Shown here: piece after piece, positions 1 through 6,251 of the stretch
Position numbering within the stretch: the stretch's first letter is position 1
Layout of the letters: each line of letters begins with the position of its first letter
Translations under genes and position numbers: made by a program
NCBI GenBank assembly: GCA_944372745.1
Contig: CALWAB010000007.1
Span: 1-7,747 of the forward strand
Length of the DNA: 7,747 nt
Source: an uncultured Clostridia bacterium
Lineage (GTDB): Bacteria; Bacillota; Clostridia; Christensenellales; UBA1242
Direction of reading: 5' to 3'
Notes under the pieces: model-generated
Database searches by the model: none
Told to the model about the DNA's origin: nothing
What the model saw: only the letters and a program-made list of their open reading frames with translations

Positions 1-99
1 TAAAGGAAGAAAACAATATAAATGCAAAAAACTTAGCAATCATAGATAATACGCATACAAGATACCTAAATACAAGAGAAACGCGTAGAAGTTGTATAA

Positions 100-106
100 A
101 GGGGAG
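100..106 (+). promoter_or_regulatory. Ribosome binding site of the GLUG protein
   Basis: AGGGGAG lies 7 bases before ATG 114 but only 1 base before GTG 108, which decides the start in favour of 114. I see no convincing promoter in bases 1-99, so it may lie to the left of the window. Confidence 0.65.
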
Positions 107-113
107 CGTGCGT

Positions 114-1880
114 ATGCAATACGATACAAAAAATCAAAGTACAGAACAAATAAGTGTAAAAGCACAAAAAGTACATACAATGAGAAACGCTACATTAAAT
201 ATAATAATGTGGCTTTTGGCATTTGTATTAGTCTTAACAATAATGGCAGTACTGCCAATGCCTAATGACAATAGAATAAATGTAAACACTGCAGTGGCAC
301 AAGGCGTATCCGATGATGGTACAACTGCCACAGCCTTTGCAGGAGGTACAGGTACAGAAGAAGACCCATACCAAATAGCAACGCCAATGCAATTGCGTCT
401 ACTCAGCGAAACAACCGACTATAATACATATTGGGGCAGTGGCACAGTTGATGGTAGTAGTATGATTGCAACTATTGAAAAAGCAGTCTACTACGAATTG
501 ACAGCCGACCTAGAGATGACCTCTACCGACTGGACGCCAATAGGCAGTGGAGGGACAAACTATTTTTATGGCTATTTTGACGGACAAGGGCATACAATTA
601 CTTTTGCAAATGAAGTGACCACTGAAGGGGTGTTGACAGAGATAGGTAGAGATGATGCCTATTTAGCAGGTGTATTTGGCTTTATAGCAGGCAGTAATGT
701 AAGTAATCTAGGAGTAAACTGGCAAGGAGACTTAACAATAGAGAATAATGTAGCGGACGCCTATGTGTTTGTAGGAGGCATAGCGGGGGCTGTTGCAGGA
801 GGAACCATAACTAACTGTTACAACTCAGGCTCAATAAGTGCTACAGCAAGCGGTGAAAATGTTTACATTTATGTAGGAGGCATAGCGGGGCAGACTGTTC
901 AAGGAACCATAACAAACTGCTACAACACTGGAACAATAACAGCAAGCGGTGAGAATGTGCAAATACTTGTTGTAGTAGGCATAGTGGGGCAGGTTGAGTA
1001 TGGAACCATAACAAACTGCTACAACACAGGCTCAATAACAGCCAGCGGTGATAATGCACAAGCGCTTGTCGTAGGAGGCATAGCGGGGCTGATTAGAGGA
1101 ACCATAACAAACTGCTACAATATAGGCTCAATAAGTGGTACAGGTGATAATGCTCGAATGGCTATGGTAGGAGGCATAGCGGCAGCGGGTATGGGAACCA
1201 TAGTAAATTGTTTTAGTATAGAAGGACAAATAGAAGCAATAGGTACAGCCCAACAAATGGGGGTAGGTGGTATTTTAGGTATAGATATGGGCGACTCTAT
1301 CACCAACTGCTACTATGATAATGAACTTATAGGGACAGCAAGCACAGTAGACGGCACACGCGTGACTGGACTTGCAGACTTAATGAAAGTAGAAAGCAAT
1401 TTCACAAATGGTAGTTTTATAGATAGTGCAAGCACATCGCATCCCTGGTCAACAGAACCAATTCAAGCAAATAACCCTATCACAGAAGAAGTTATTACAA
1501 TACAAACAATATGGGACTTTGAGAATGTATGGGGAATGTCACCGACACTTAATTATGGCTATCCACATTTATTAAATATGCCAAATATAAAAACTCCGCA
1601 GAGTGGAAGCACAAATCAATTAACCATAACAAATGACACTGATAAAGCAGTATTAGTAGTAATAAGCAGTGACGCAAGCACTGCAATGTTCAAAGTGCAA
1701 GGTGGCACAAGCAAAACTTACACAATGCCAATAGCATTGGATGTATCATATAAAGTGTCAATAATTGGTGGAGCAATCTCTGGTACGCCTACTATAAGCG
1801 GGGGCGATATCACCGACCAACAAGGCAATACCTTTAATGTGACATTTACAGAAAATGGCAGTCTATCAATCGCAATATAG
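114..1880 (+). CDS. GLUG-repeat exported surface protein
   Basis: This 588-residue protein is probably exported and displayed on, or tethered to, the cell surface; a binding or adhesin-like role is inference. Seen: a hydrophilic N-terminus, one hydrophobic segment at about residues 28-47 that could be a signal peptide or anchor (an AVA-Q sequence at 60-63 is a possible but distant cleavage site), then a GTGTEEDPYQIATPMQLRLL start-block and a WTPIG/FDGQGHTI block typical of proteins that carry GLUG motifs. Seven GLUG-like units follow (about 185-405), the later six with the pattern VGGIAG...GTITNCYN.G. A W-F-x-x-V-W-G/YGYPHL closing block and an unrecognised beta-rich-looking domain (about 500-588) end the protein. 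There is no LPXTG motif or C-terminal membrane segment. ATG at 114 is chosen over GTG at 108 because GGGGAG at 101-106 sits 7 bases before the ATG. The frame stays open to the left edge, so a longer form starting outside the window cannot be excluded. Confidence 0.8.
   Translation: MQYDTKNQSTEQISVKAQKVHTMRNATLNIIMWLLAFVLVLTIMAVLPMPNDNRINVNTAVAQGVSDDGTTATAFAGGTGTEEDPYQIATPMQLRLLSETTDYNTYWGSGTVDGSSMIATIEKAVYYELTADLEMTSTDWTPIGSGGTNYFYGYFDGQGHTITFANEVTTEGVLTEIGRDDAYLAGVFGFIAGSNVSNLGVNWQGDLTIENNVADAYVFVGGIAGAVAGGTITNCYNSGSISATASGENVYIYVGGIAGQTVQGTITNCYNTGTITASGENVQILVVVGIVGQVEYGTITNCYNTGSITASGDNAQALVVGGIAGLIRGTITNCYNIGSISGTGDNARMAMVGGIAAAGMGTIVNCFSIEGQIEAIGTAQQMGVGGILGIDMGDSITNCYYDNELIGTASTVDGTRVTGLADLMKVESNFTNGSFIDSASTSHPWSTEPIQANNPITEEVITIQTIWDFENVWGMSPTLNYGYPHLLNMPNIKTPQSGSTNQLTITNDTDKAVLVVISSDASTAMFKVQGGTSKTYTMPIALDVSYKVSIIGGAISGTPTISGGDITDQQGNTFNVTFTENGSLSIAI
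771..1319 (+). repeat. In-frame tandem repeat coding GLUG motifs
   Basis: Six tandem units start with GTAGGAGGCATAGCGG-like sequence at 771, 873, 972, 1071, 1167 and 1263 (periods 102, 99, 99, 96, 96), all multiples of three. The second core, GGAACCATAACAAACTGC, is identical at 903, 1002 and 1098 and drifts at 801 and 1194. A more diverged seventh unit precedes the array near 666. Identity at the nucleotide level in the middle units suggests recent duplication; the edge units have diverged. Confidence 0.9.
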
Positions 1881-1881
1881 A

Positions 1882-1920
1882 TTTATCAAAGAATAAATAA
1901 AAACGGTGTTGTTTGATAAA
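1882..1920. repeat. Inverted repeat just after the GLUG gene
   Basis: TTTATCAAA (1882-1890) and TTTGATAAA (1912-1920) form perfect 9-base arms around a 21-base loop, starting 1 base after the stop codon. The stem is A/T-rich and ends in AAAAT, not T residues, so it is more likely a 3'-end stabilising structure or chance than the terminator itself, which lies at 1937-1977. Confidence 0.4.
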
Positions 1921-1936
1921 AATGTACAGCGAATTC

Positions 1937-1977
1937 AAAAGGGACATATTGAAAATTGTAGTCAATATGTCCTTTTT
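1937..1977 (+). terminator. Rho-independent terminator, possibly bidirectional
   Basis: The arms 1937-1951 and 1963-1977 form a 15-pair stem with a single G-U pair around an 11-base loop. The core GGGACATATTG pairs with CAATATGTCC, and the right arm runs into TTTTT. The left arm begins with AAAA, so the transcript of the opposite strand ends in CCCTTTT. The same structure may therefore stop pnuC transcription arriving from the right about 160 bases after its stop; I see no other terminator between them. Confidence 0.88.
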
Positions 1978-2135
1978 GTATTATATTTATAAGTTATTTG
2001 TCAATAATGGTGGCGGCAAAGATGGGAAGGCATTGCTAAAAGAGAATAAATTTGTATTGACTACCACAAATATATAGAACCCATTTTAAGTCATATTATT
2101 AGGAAATTCTTTATTTGATTAGTATTTAGTAGTTT

Positions 2136-3098
2136 TTACTTTTTGCCATTTATTTTGTTATTATTTTCATTGTCAATGCAAAAGGCGTCATTGGTTTTTA
2201 CGCTTTGCGCTTTATTAGTCAAAGATATTTGTGTAGCGATGTCATTGGTGTTGGTTGAGGTAGAATTAGAATTAGAATTATTTTCTTGTGCTTCTAATTT
2301 TGCAAATTTACGCCATTCAAATAATCCAATAACAGAATATAATGTGTAGGTGATATAAAGTATAAACATAAATGGAGCAGATACATCATCTTGGAACATT
2401 GAGATGCCCCAAAGCACAGATGATGATAGGTTGACAATCAAATATACATACCAATTTTCTACATAGCGTAAAGTCAATAATAATGTTCCTAAAATACATA
2501 GCACCGAAATAAAAGCGTCTAAGTATGGCAATCTTTGACCATTTAAAAGTGTAAGAATGAAGTATACTGCGACATAACATACAGCTACAATAGGTAATAT
2601 TATTAAATAATCTTTAGGTCTTAAGCGTTTGACATTGACAAGCGTGTTGTCTACATTAGGTTGATTTTTCTTTATTAAATAGTTTTTTATCCATAATGAC
2701 ATACCTACAACTTGCATAGGGGCAAAGTAAGCAAAGTTAACTAACATTTCGCCGTAAACTCCAGAAGTCAAACATACTATTCCATAACCTATAGGTTGAT
2801 AAAGCCCAAAGATGAATATCCAAAAACTGCAACGAGAAGCACAAACAACATACAAAAATCCAGCAAGTGAAATTGTATAATTAAATATAGCAATGCCTAC
2901 ATTGGTTTCAGTTAGTATAGACACAATTATTTGTGCTATAGTCATACATGCAATTAAAGCCCATTCATACCACTTAAAATCTTTAAGGAAAGACAATGAA
3001 AATAATTCTTTTATAGATACTTTTGATGTGTTGTTATTATTCTCGTACAATTTTGCTTTAGTTAATTTTTCATTAGTTTTTTCTTTTTGTGTTTTCAT
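2136..3098 (-). CDS. pnuC: PnuC-family vitamin/nicotinamide riboside transporter
   Basis: PnuC proteins are membrane channels that carry nicotinamide riboside by facilitated diffusion, feeding NAD synthesis; relatives carry thiamine or riboflavin, so the substrate here is not certain. The 320-residue product has a hydrophilic N-terminus (1-43), about seven or eight hydrophobic segments (roughly 45-61, 68-88, 91-110, 115-137, 163-183, 193-211, 216-233, 241-261) and family-like blocks: GVYGEMLVNFAYFAPMQVVG (113-132), DAF...LLLTLRYVENWYVYLIVNL (194-224), W230 and a final EW (261-262). It is longer than usual because of a 43-residue head and a 55-60-residue Asn/Ser/Thr-rich tail. The start is ATG 3098: the in-frame TTG at 3113 falls inside the promoter between the -35 and -10 boxes. 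No Shine-Dalgarno precedes the start. It is a single-gene unit, divergent from lemA. No NAD-synthesis gene lies beside it. Confidence 0.85.
   Translation of the reverse strand: MKTQKEKTNEKLTKAKLYENNNNTSKVSIKELFSLSFLKDFKWYEWALIACMTIAQIIVSILTETNVGIAIFNYTISLAGFLYVVCASRCSFWIFIFGLYQPIGYGIVCLTSGVYGEMLVNFAYFAPMQVVGMSLWIKNYLIKKNQPNVDNTLVNVKRLRPKDYLIILPIVAVCYVAVYFILTLLNGQRLPYLDAFISVLCILGTLLLTLRYVENWYVYLIVNLSSSVLWGISMFQDDVSAPFMFILYITYTLYSVIGLFEWRKFAKLEAQENNSNSNSTSTNTNDIATQISLTNKAQSVKTNDAFCIDNENNNKINGKK
2261..2280. repeat. TAGAAT hexamer repeat within the pnuC tail
   Basis: TAGAAT is repeated three times plus two bases. On the pnuC strand it encodes the Asn-Ser alternation of the low-complexity C-terminal tail (NSNSNST region). 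Slippage would change the tail by two residues without a frameshift. Confidence 0.75.
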
Positions 3099-3104
3099 AA
3101 ATAA

Positions 3105-3133
3105 AATATACAAAATTATGTGAGTTCTGTCAA
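3105..3133 (-). promoter_or_regulatory. pnuC promoter
   Basis: Read on the minus strand, a perfect TTGACA (3133-3128) is followed by exactly 17 bases and TATATT (3110-3105), one mismatch from TATAAT. Only six bases (TTATTT) separate the -10 box from the pnuC ATG at 3098, so transcription would begin at or within a base or two of the A of the start codon. This predicts a leaderless mRNA and leaves no room for a riboswitch. Confidence 0.75.
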
Positions 3134-3142
3134 GCCTTTTGC

Positions 3143-3161
3143 TATTTTATTCAATAAAATA
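3143..3161. promoter_or_regulatory. Perfect palindrome between divergent promoters
   Basis: TATTTTATTCAATAAAATA has 9-base arms around a single central C. It lies 9 bases upstream of the pnuC -35 box and 15 bases upstream of the lemA -35 box, so a dimeric regulator bound here could act on both genes. The sequence is entirely A/T except the centre, so chance is a real alternative. It does not resemble an operator I can name. Confidence 0.4.
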
Positions 3162-3176
3162 TTATCATACATTCGC

Positions 3177-3205
3177 TTGATTTTTGCATAAAATATATGT
3201 ATAAT
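3177..3205 (+). promoter_or_regulatory. lemA promoter
   Basis: TTGATT (3177-3182), a 17-base spacer and perfect TATAAT (3200-3205). The predicted start of transcription near 3212 gives a leader of about 25 bases containing AAGGAG at 3222-3227, 9 bases before the lemA ATG. Confidence 0.75.
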
Positions 3206-3236
3206 TAATTATACTAAATATAAGGAGTGAAGGATT

Positions 3237-3806
3237 ATGAGTTTAGGAGCAATTATTGCAATCGCAGTTATTGCATTAGTCATAGTTATACTTGTAGTGT
3301 GGGTTATTTCCACATATAATAAGTTTGTTACTATGAGAAATAATGTAGATGAAGGTTTCTCTACAATGGATGTTTATCTAAAAAAGCGTTTTGATTTAAT
3401 ACCAAATTTGGTCGCTACAGTCAAAGGTTATGCTAAGCATGAAGCAGAAGCCCTTGAGAAAACAATTGCGGCTAGAAATATGGCTACAGCATCTGGCGAC
3501 ATTACAAAACAATTGGAAGCAGAAGGTGCAATCAGTGGTGCTTTGAAAAGTTTGTTTGCTGTAAGTGAAGCGTATCCAGAATTGCAAGCAAATACAAATT
3601 TCTTGGAGTTACAAGCACAACTTACAAATCTTGAAGAAGAAATTGCAAATTCACGCAAGTACTACAATGGTGTTGTTAAGCAATACAATACAAAGCGTGA
3701 AGTATTCCCTTCAAATATTATAGCTAAATTGTTCAAATTTACAAAGCGTCCTCTCTATGAAGTGTCAGATGTAGAACAAAGAGAGAATGTAAAAGTTGAA
3801 TTTTAA
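3237..3806 (+). CDS. lemA: LemA family protein
   Basis: LemA proteins are small membrane-anchored proteins with an extended helical domain outside the membrane; their molecular role is unsettled. The 189-residue length is normal for the family. One N-terminal membrane segment (about 4-25) is followed by the family signature: YNKFV (27-31), the V-D-E-G-F-S-x-x-D-V block, RFDLIPNLV (51-59), TVKGYAKHE (61-69), then long helices including YPELQANTNFLELQAQL and a KYYNGVVKQYNT block before the VFPSNIIAKLF end. It has its own promoter and a good AAGGAG site. The next gene, 121 bases downstream on the same strand, encodes a DUF2207 protein; such pairs recur in many bacteria, which suggests a shared envelope function, though the window does not reveal it. 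Confidence 0.93.
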   Translation: MSLGAIIAIAVIALVIVILVVWVISTYNKFVTMRNNVDEGFSTMDVYLKKRFDLIPNLVATVKGYAKHEAEALEKTIAARNMATASGDITKQLEAEGAISGALKSLFAVSEAYPELQANTNFLELQAQLTNLEEEIANSRKYYNGVVKQYNTKREVFPSNIIAKLFKFTKRPLYEVSDVEQRENVKVEF

Positions 3807-3927
3807 GCATATAATGAATAAAATTAGCATTTAAGCTATTAAATTATGTAGGCATAGTGTGAAAATGTGGGAAACAAAGCCTCAAATTTGTTATTGCATA
3901 ATTTGTAGCGTGCGAAAGGATTTAATT

Positions 3928-5889
3928 ATGACAAAAACAAGAAAACTAGGTTCACTAGTTTTTTGTGTATTAGTGGTTTTATTAATACCATTGTTATTTT
4001 CTGGTTGTGGTGAAACTCCATTAATACCAACAAGTGACTATTACTTAAGTGATTATAGTGTCACAACAGAGGTGTATGATAATGGCGAAATCAAAGTGCG
4101 TGAAGCCTTTACAGTTAACTCTACAAGTAGTTATATATTGCATGGTGTGACAAGATATGTGCCACTTGATTTGACCGCTTATTATGATAGGGATGGTAAA
4201 GTAGTCAAAAAGAATTATAGGGTTGAAATTACTGATGCTCAAGTCATTTCAGGCAATTATGAAGACATATTTGAAAGCGGAGACAATTTTGTCTTTCAAT
4301 TAGGTGATGCAAGCAGATATATGTCTTATGGTGAGCAATATCCGTATGTTATTGAGTATACAATGGTAATGCCAGATGATAGATTTAGTGATTTGGACAT
4401 TTTCTATTATAATGTGTTGCCTTTTGATTGGGATGCACATATAGAAAGGGCAGAGTTTTCTGTAAACTTTCATTTTGATACCTCTATGCAAGAACTCTAC
4501 GACAAAACTATGGTATATGTAGGTGAACAAGGTACTACAAGTCCATTAAATGATGTAGTATTCACAGATACATCCATTAGTGGTAGCGTCGATTATTTAT
4601 CTGCGTTTAATGGTGTGACAGTTTATACAGAATTTGAAGAAGGCGTGTTGGGGACAACTACTTCTATGTATATTATCATTAGCGGAGTAGGACTTGCAGT
4701 AATAATAGTTATTGCTATACTTCTTTATTGGTATTATCATAAAAAACGCATTGTGCGACATCTTGTGCCAACGGTTGAATTTAAAGTGCCAGAAGGCTTG
4801 ACGCCCGCAGAATGTGGGCTTATCCTTGATGGGAAAGTAGACAACAGAGATTTAGTGTCAATGATTATATATTGGGCAAGTCGTGGTCATTTGCAAATTA
4901 TAGAAAAAGACAAAAATATTACCTTAAAGAAACTAAAAGACTTGGATGATACCGCTAAATCTTACGAAAAGACAATCTTTAATTGTATCTTCAGTAGTGG
5001 CGAAGAAGTGGCGCTTGATAATATAAAGGGGTTTGGCGAAAAATTACTAGTTGCAAAAGCACAGCTCAAAAAGGACATTAAGCACCTTAATTATGAGCCA
5101 AAGACTAAGACAGCAAGAAATGTGTTAAGAATATTCTCCGCATTAATACCAGCAATAGCCACAGGTATAATGTTATGGATGACCGCTACAGCGTGGTCAA
5201 TTATATTTGCAATTGTTGAATTTATTGTAATATATGCTGTCATCAATTTATATACTTATGCGTGTGATAAGGAGTTTTATAATAGTAAAGGATTAACAAT
5301 ATTTTATAAAATTCTATCTTATGCGGTCATTGTGATTTGTGGCGTGCTTGTGATGCTCAAATACGAATTTTATGTAGATAGTTGCTTTATGGTTATTGTG
5401 TCGCATTTAGTATCAATGTTGCTTATGTATTTGAGTGGAAATGTTTTATCTCGTACAGAAATCAGCAACGAAAGATTGGGCAAAATAATAGGGCTTAAAA
5501 ATTTCATACTTGTGACAGAAAAAGATAAAATGGAAATGCTTGTTAAAGATAATCCGCAATCATTTTACGATGTATTGCCTTATGCTTATGTTTTGAATGT
5601 GACAGATGTATATTGTGAGAAATTTGAAGATATAGATTTGACTCCACCATCTTGGTATTCAAGTGACTCATTGTCATTAGATACATTTACAACACTTTAC
5701 TTTATTACCGCTTTGAATTCAAGTATGTCACGCACATACAATACACTCTTAAATGCTACTAATTCCGTAAAACTCAACAACCTTGCTAGTACTATTGGTA
5801 AAATAGGCGGTAGCGGTATGGGTGGCGGACGCACTGGCGGTGGATTCGGCGGTGGCGGATTTGGTGGCGGTGGTGGCAGAGGCTGGTAA
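3928..5889 (+). CDS. DUF2207 (YciQ-like) membrane protein, lipoprotein-type leader
   Basis: This 653-residue predicted membrane protein belongs to the DUF2207 group, whose function is unknown. Seen: a charged N-terminus, a hydrophobic leader and a lipobox-like LLFSGC placing a candidate lipidated Cys at 27; an extracytoplasmic domain at about 38-240 starting with the typical YSVTTEVYDNGEIKVREAF block; a membrane segment at about 248-270 followed by YWYYHKKR; a cytoplasmic part with the family block PEGLTPAECGLILDGKVDNRDLVSMIIYWASRGHL (split by family at P-E-G-L-T-P-A); two pairs of membrane segments at about 402-444 and 459-503; and a tail (627-653) with 19 Gly in 27 residues ending GRGW, as is usual in this family. 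The start at ATG 3928 is chosen because GAAAGGA at 3914-3920 lies 7 bases before it and the signal peptide begins there. The frame extends to GTG 3859, but that start has only a weak site. It probably shares the lemA transcript. Confidence 0.9.
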   Translation: MTKTRKLGSLVFCVLVVLLIPLLFSGCGETPLIPTSDYYLSDYSVTTEVYDNGEIKVREAFTVNSTSSYILHGVTRYVPLDLTAYYDRDGKVVKKNYRVEITDAQVISGNYEDIFESGDNFVFQLGDASRYMSYGEQYPYVIEYTMVMPDDRFSDLDIFYYNVLPFDWDAHIERAEFSVNFHFDTSMQELYDKTMVYVGEQGTTSPLNDVVFTDTSISGSVDYLSAFNGVTVYTEFEEGVLGTTTSMYIIISGVGLAVIIVIAILLYWYYHKKRIVRHLVPTVEFKVPEGLTPAECGLILDGKVDNRDLVSMIIYWASRGHLQIIEKDKNITLKKLKDLDDTAKSYEKTIFNCIFSSGEEVALDNIKGFGEKLLVAKAQLKKDIKHLNYEPKTKTARNVLRIFSALIPAIATGIMLWMTATAWSIIFAIVEFIVIYAVINLYTYACDKEFYNSKGLTIFYKILSYAVIVICGVLVMLKYEFYVDSCFMVIVSHLVSMLLMYLSGNVLSRTEISNERLGKIIGLKNFILVTEKDKMEMLVKDNPQSFYDVLPYAYVLNVTDVYCEKFEDIDLTPPSWYSSDSLSLDTFTTLYFITALNSSMSRTYNTLLNATNSVKLNNLASTIGKIGGSGMGGGRTGGGFGGGGFGGGGGRGW

Positions 5890-5890
5890 A

Positions 5891-5906
5891 GGTGGGATGC
5901 CCCACC
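5891..5906. repeat. GC-rich hairpin next to the DUF2207 stop codon
   Basis: GGTGGG-ATGC-CCCACC has a 6-pair stem and a 4-base loop and starts one base after the TAA. No T-run follows, so it is not a classical terminator. It may protect the mRNA 3' end or be part of the mosaic element. Confidence 0.6.
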
Positions 5907-5911
5907 GTGGC

Positions 5912-5999
5912 GTGGTCTTTGGTAGGTACATAGTCACAACTTAGGTGCTGGCGCAACACCTAGTGGTCATTGGTTGGTACTTAGACACAACTTAGTGCT
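5912..5999. repeat. Direct repeat, two copies about 38 bases long, period 51
   Basis: Copy 1 (5912-5949) and copy 2 (5963-5999) both run GTGGTC, TTGGT, GGTAC, TAG, CACAACTTA and GTGCT. They differ by four A/T exchanges and one missing G. Between them lies the right half of the hairpin TAGGTG...CACCTA (5942-5962). The high identity outside any gene implies a recent duplication or selection on both copies. Confidence 0.8.
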
Positions 6000-6011
6000 A
6001 AATAAATTATA

Positions 6012-6046
6012 TTTGTGCTTGTTAAAGCACAAAAAAATATTTTTTT
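6012..6046 (+). terminator. Possible terminator of the lemA-DUF2207 unit
   Basis: TTTGTGCTT (6012-6020) pairs perfectly with AAGCACAAA (6025-6033) across a 4-base loop. A run of seven T (6040-6046) follows, but only after a 6-base AAAATA spacer, which is further than in a classical terminator. The A/T palindrome AAAAAATATTTTTT (6032-6045) overlaps. No better terminator for the upstream unit is visible before this point. Confidence 0.5.
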
Positions 6047-6061
6047 AAGTTTATTAATACT

Positions 6062-6134
6062 AAAGTGGGCTAATGTTAATGCCGAAGACCACAGGTCAAG
6101 GAGTACTTGCGTACGGCATTGGTCACCGCTTTTT
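6062..6134 (+). other. Branched RNA-like fold ending in a T-run
   Basis: AATGCCG (6078-6084) pairs with CGGCATT (6114-6120). Inside it are GACC-ACA-GGTC (6087-6097) and GTAC-TTGC-GTAC (6103-6114, competing for the last C), giving a three-way junction. An outer stem of about seven pairs (AAAGTGG 6062-6068 with CCGCTTT 6126-6132, one G-U) ends in TTTTT (6130-6134). It could be the 3' part of a small RNA or a second terminator. No clear promoter was found for it. Confidence 0.35.
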
Positions 6135-6189
6135 ATTAAACAATAGTAGATAGATAAATACAACCAAGACCACAGCCGTACGCTAGTAC
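6103..6189. repeat. Separated inverted repeat competing with the branched fold
   Basis: GTACTTGCGTACGGC (6103-6117) is the reverse complement of GCCGTACGCTAGTAC (6175-6189) at 14 of 15 positions, with 57 bases between. Pairing these arms would break the 6078-6120 stem. A 10-base direct repeat AAGACCACAG (6085-6094 and 6166-6175) lies beside the two arms. Confidence 0.65.
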
Positions 6190-6193
6190 CCAC

Positions 6194-6218
6194 GACATAG
6201 GGTGGCATCACCCTTGTC
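6194..6218. repeat. Hairpin GACA-AGGGTG / CACCCT-TGTC
   Basis: The stem has ten pairs with one bulged T (6198) and the loop GCAT (6205-6208). In sequence style it resembles the 5891-5906 hairpin in inverted orientation (shared core GATGCC on the opposite strand). No T-run follows. Confidence 0.6.
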
Positions 6219-6232
6219 CTGCTCTAGGGTCA

Positions 6233-6251
6233 TAGGGGATGTAATCCCCTA
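6233..6251. repeat. Perfect hairpin TAGGGGAT-GTA-ATCCCCTA
   Basis: Eight perfect pairs around a 3-base loop, stable for an A/T-rich genome. It lies just upstream of the promoter of the next gene and has no T-run, so a terminator role is doubtful. Confidence 0.65.

Noticed and set aside
841..1306. Minus-strand open frames within the GLUG gene
   Set aside because: They mirror the tandem repeats of the coding strand and lack start signals.
2006..2119. A trace of a protein-like reading in two frames between the terminator and pnuC, suggesting a decayed gene
   Set aside because: It needs a frameshift, is short and matches no family I recognise; A/T-rich spacers give such readings by chance.
3810..3815. 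Perfect TATAAT just after the lemA stop, a possible internal promoter for the DUF2207 gene
   Set aside because: No -35 hexamer with more than about three matches lies at the right distance; in A/T-rich DNA this hexamer is expected by chance.
3859..3927. In-frame extension of the DUF2207 gene from GTG 3859, encoding a short Cys-containing stretch
   Set aside because: The site before GTG is weak, while GAAAGGA before ATG 3928 is good and the signal peptide starts exactly there.
5863..5876. GGTGGCGGTGGTGG as a two-layer G-quadruplex motif at the end of the DUF2207 gene
   Set aside because: It is explained by Gly codons of the conserved Gly-rich tail.
5981..6211. A 76-codon open frame on the minus strand in the mosaic spacer
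   Set aside because: It runs through the repeats and hairpins, has no ribosome binding site and its composition looks unlike a protein (repetitive words read as codons).
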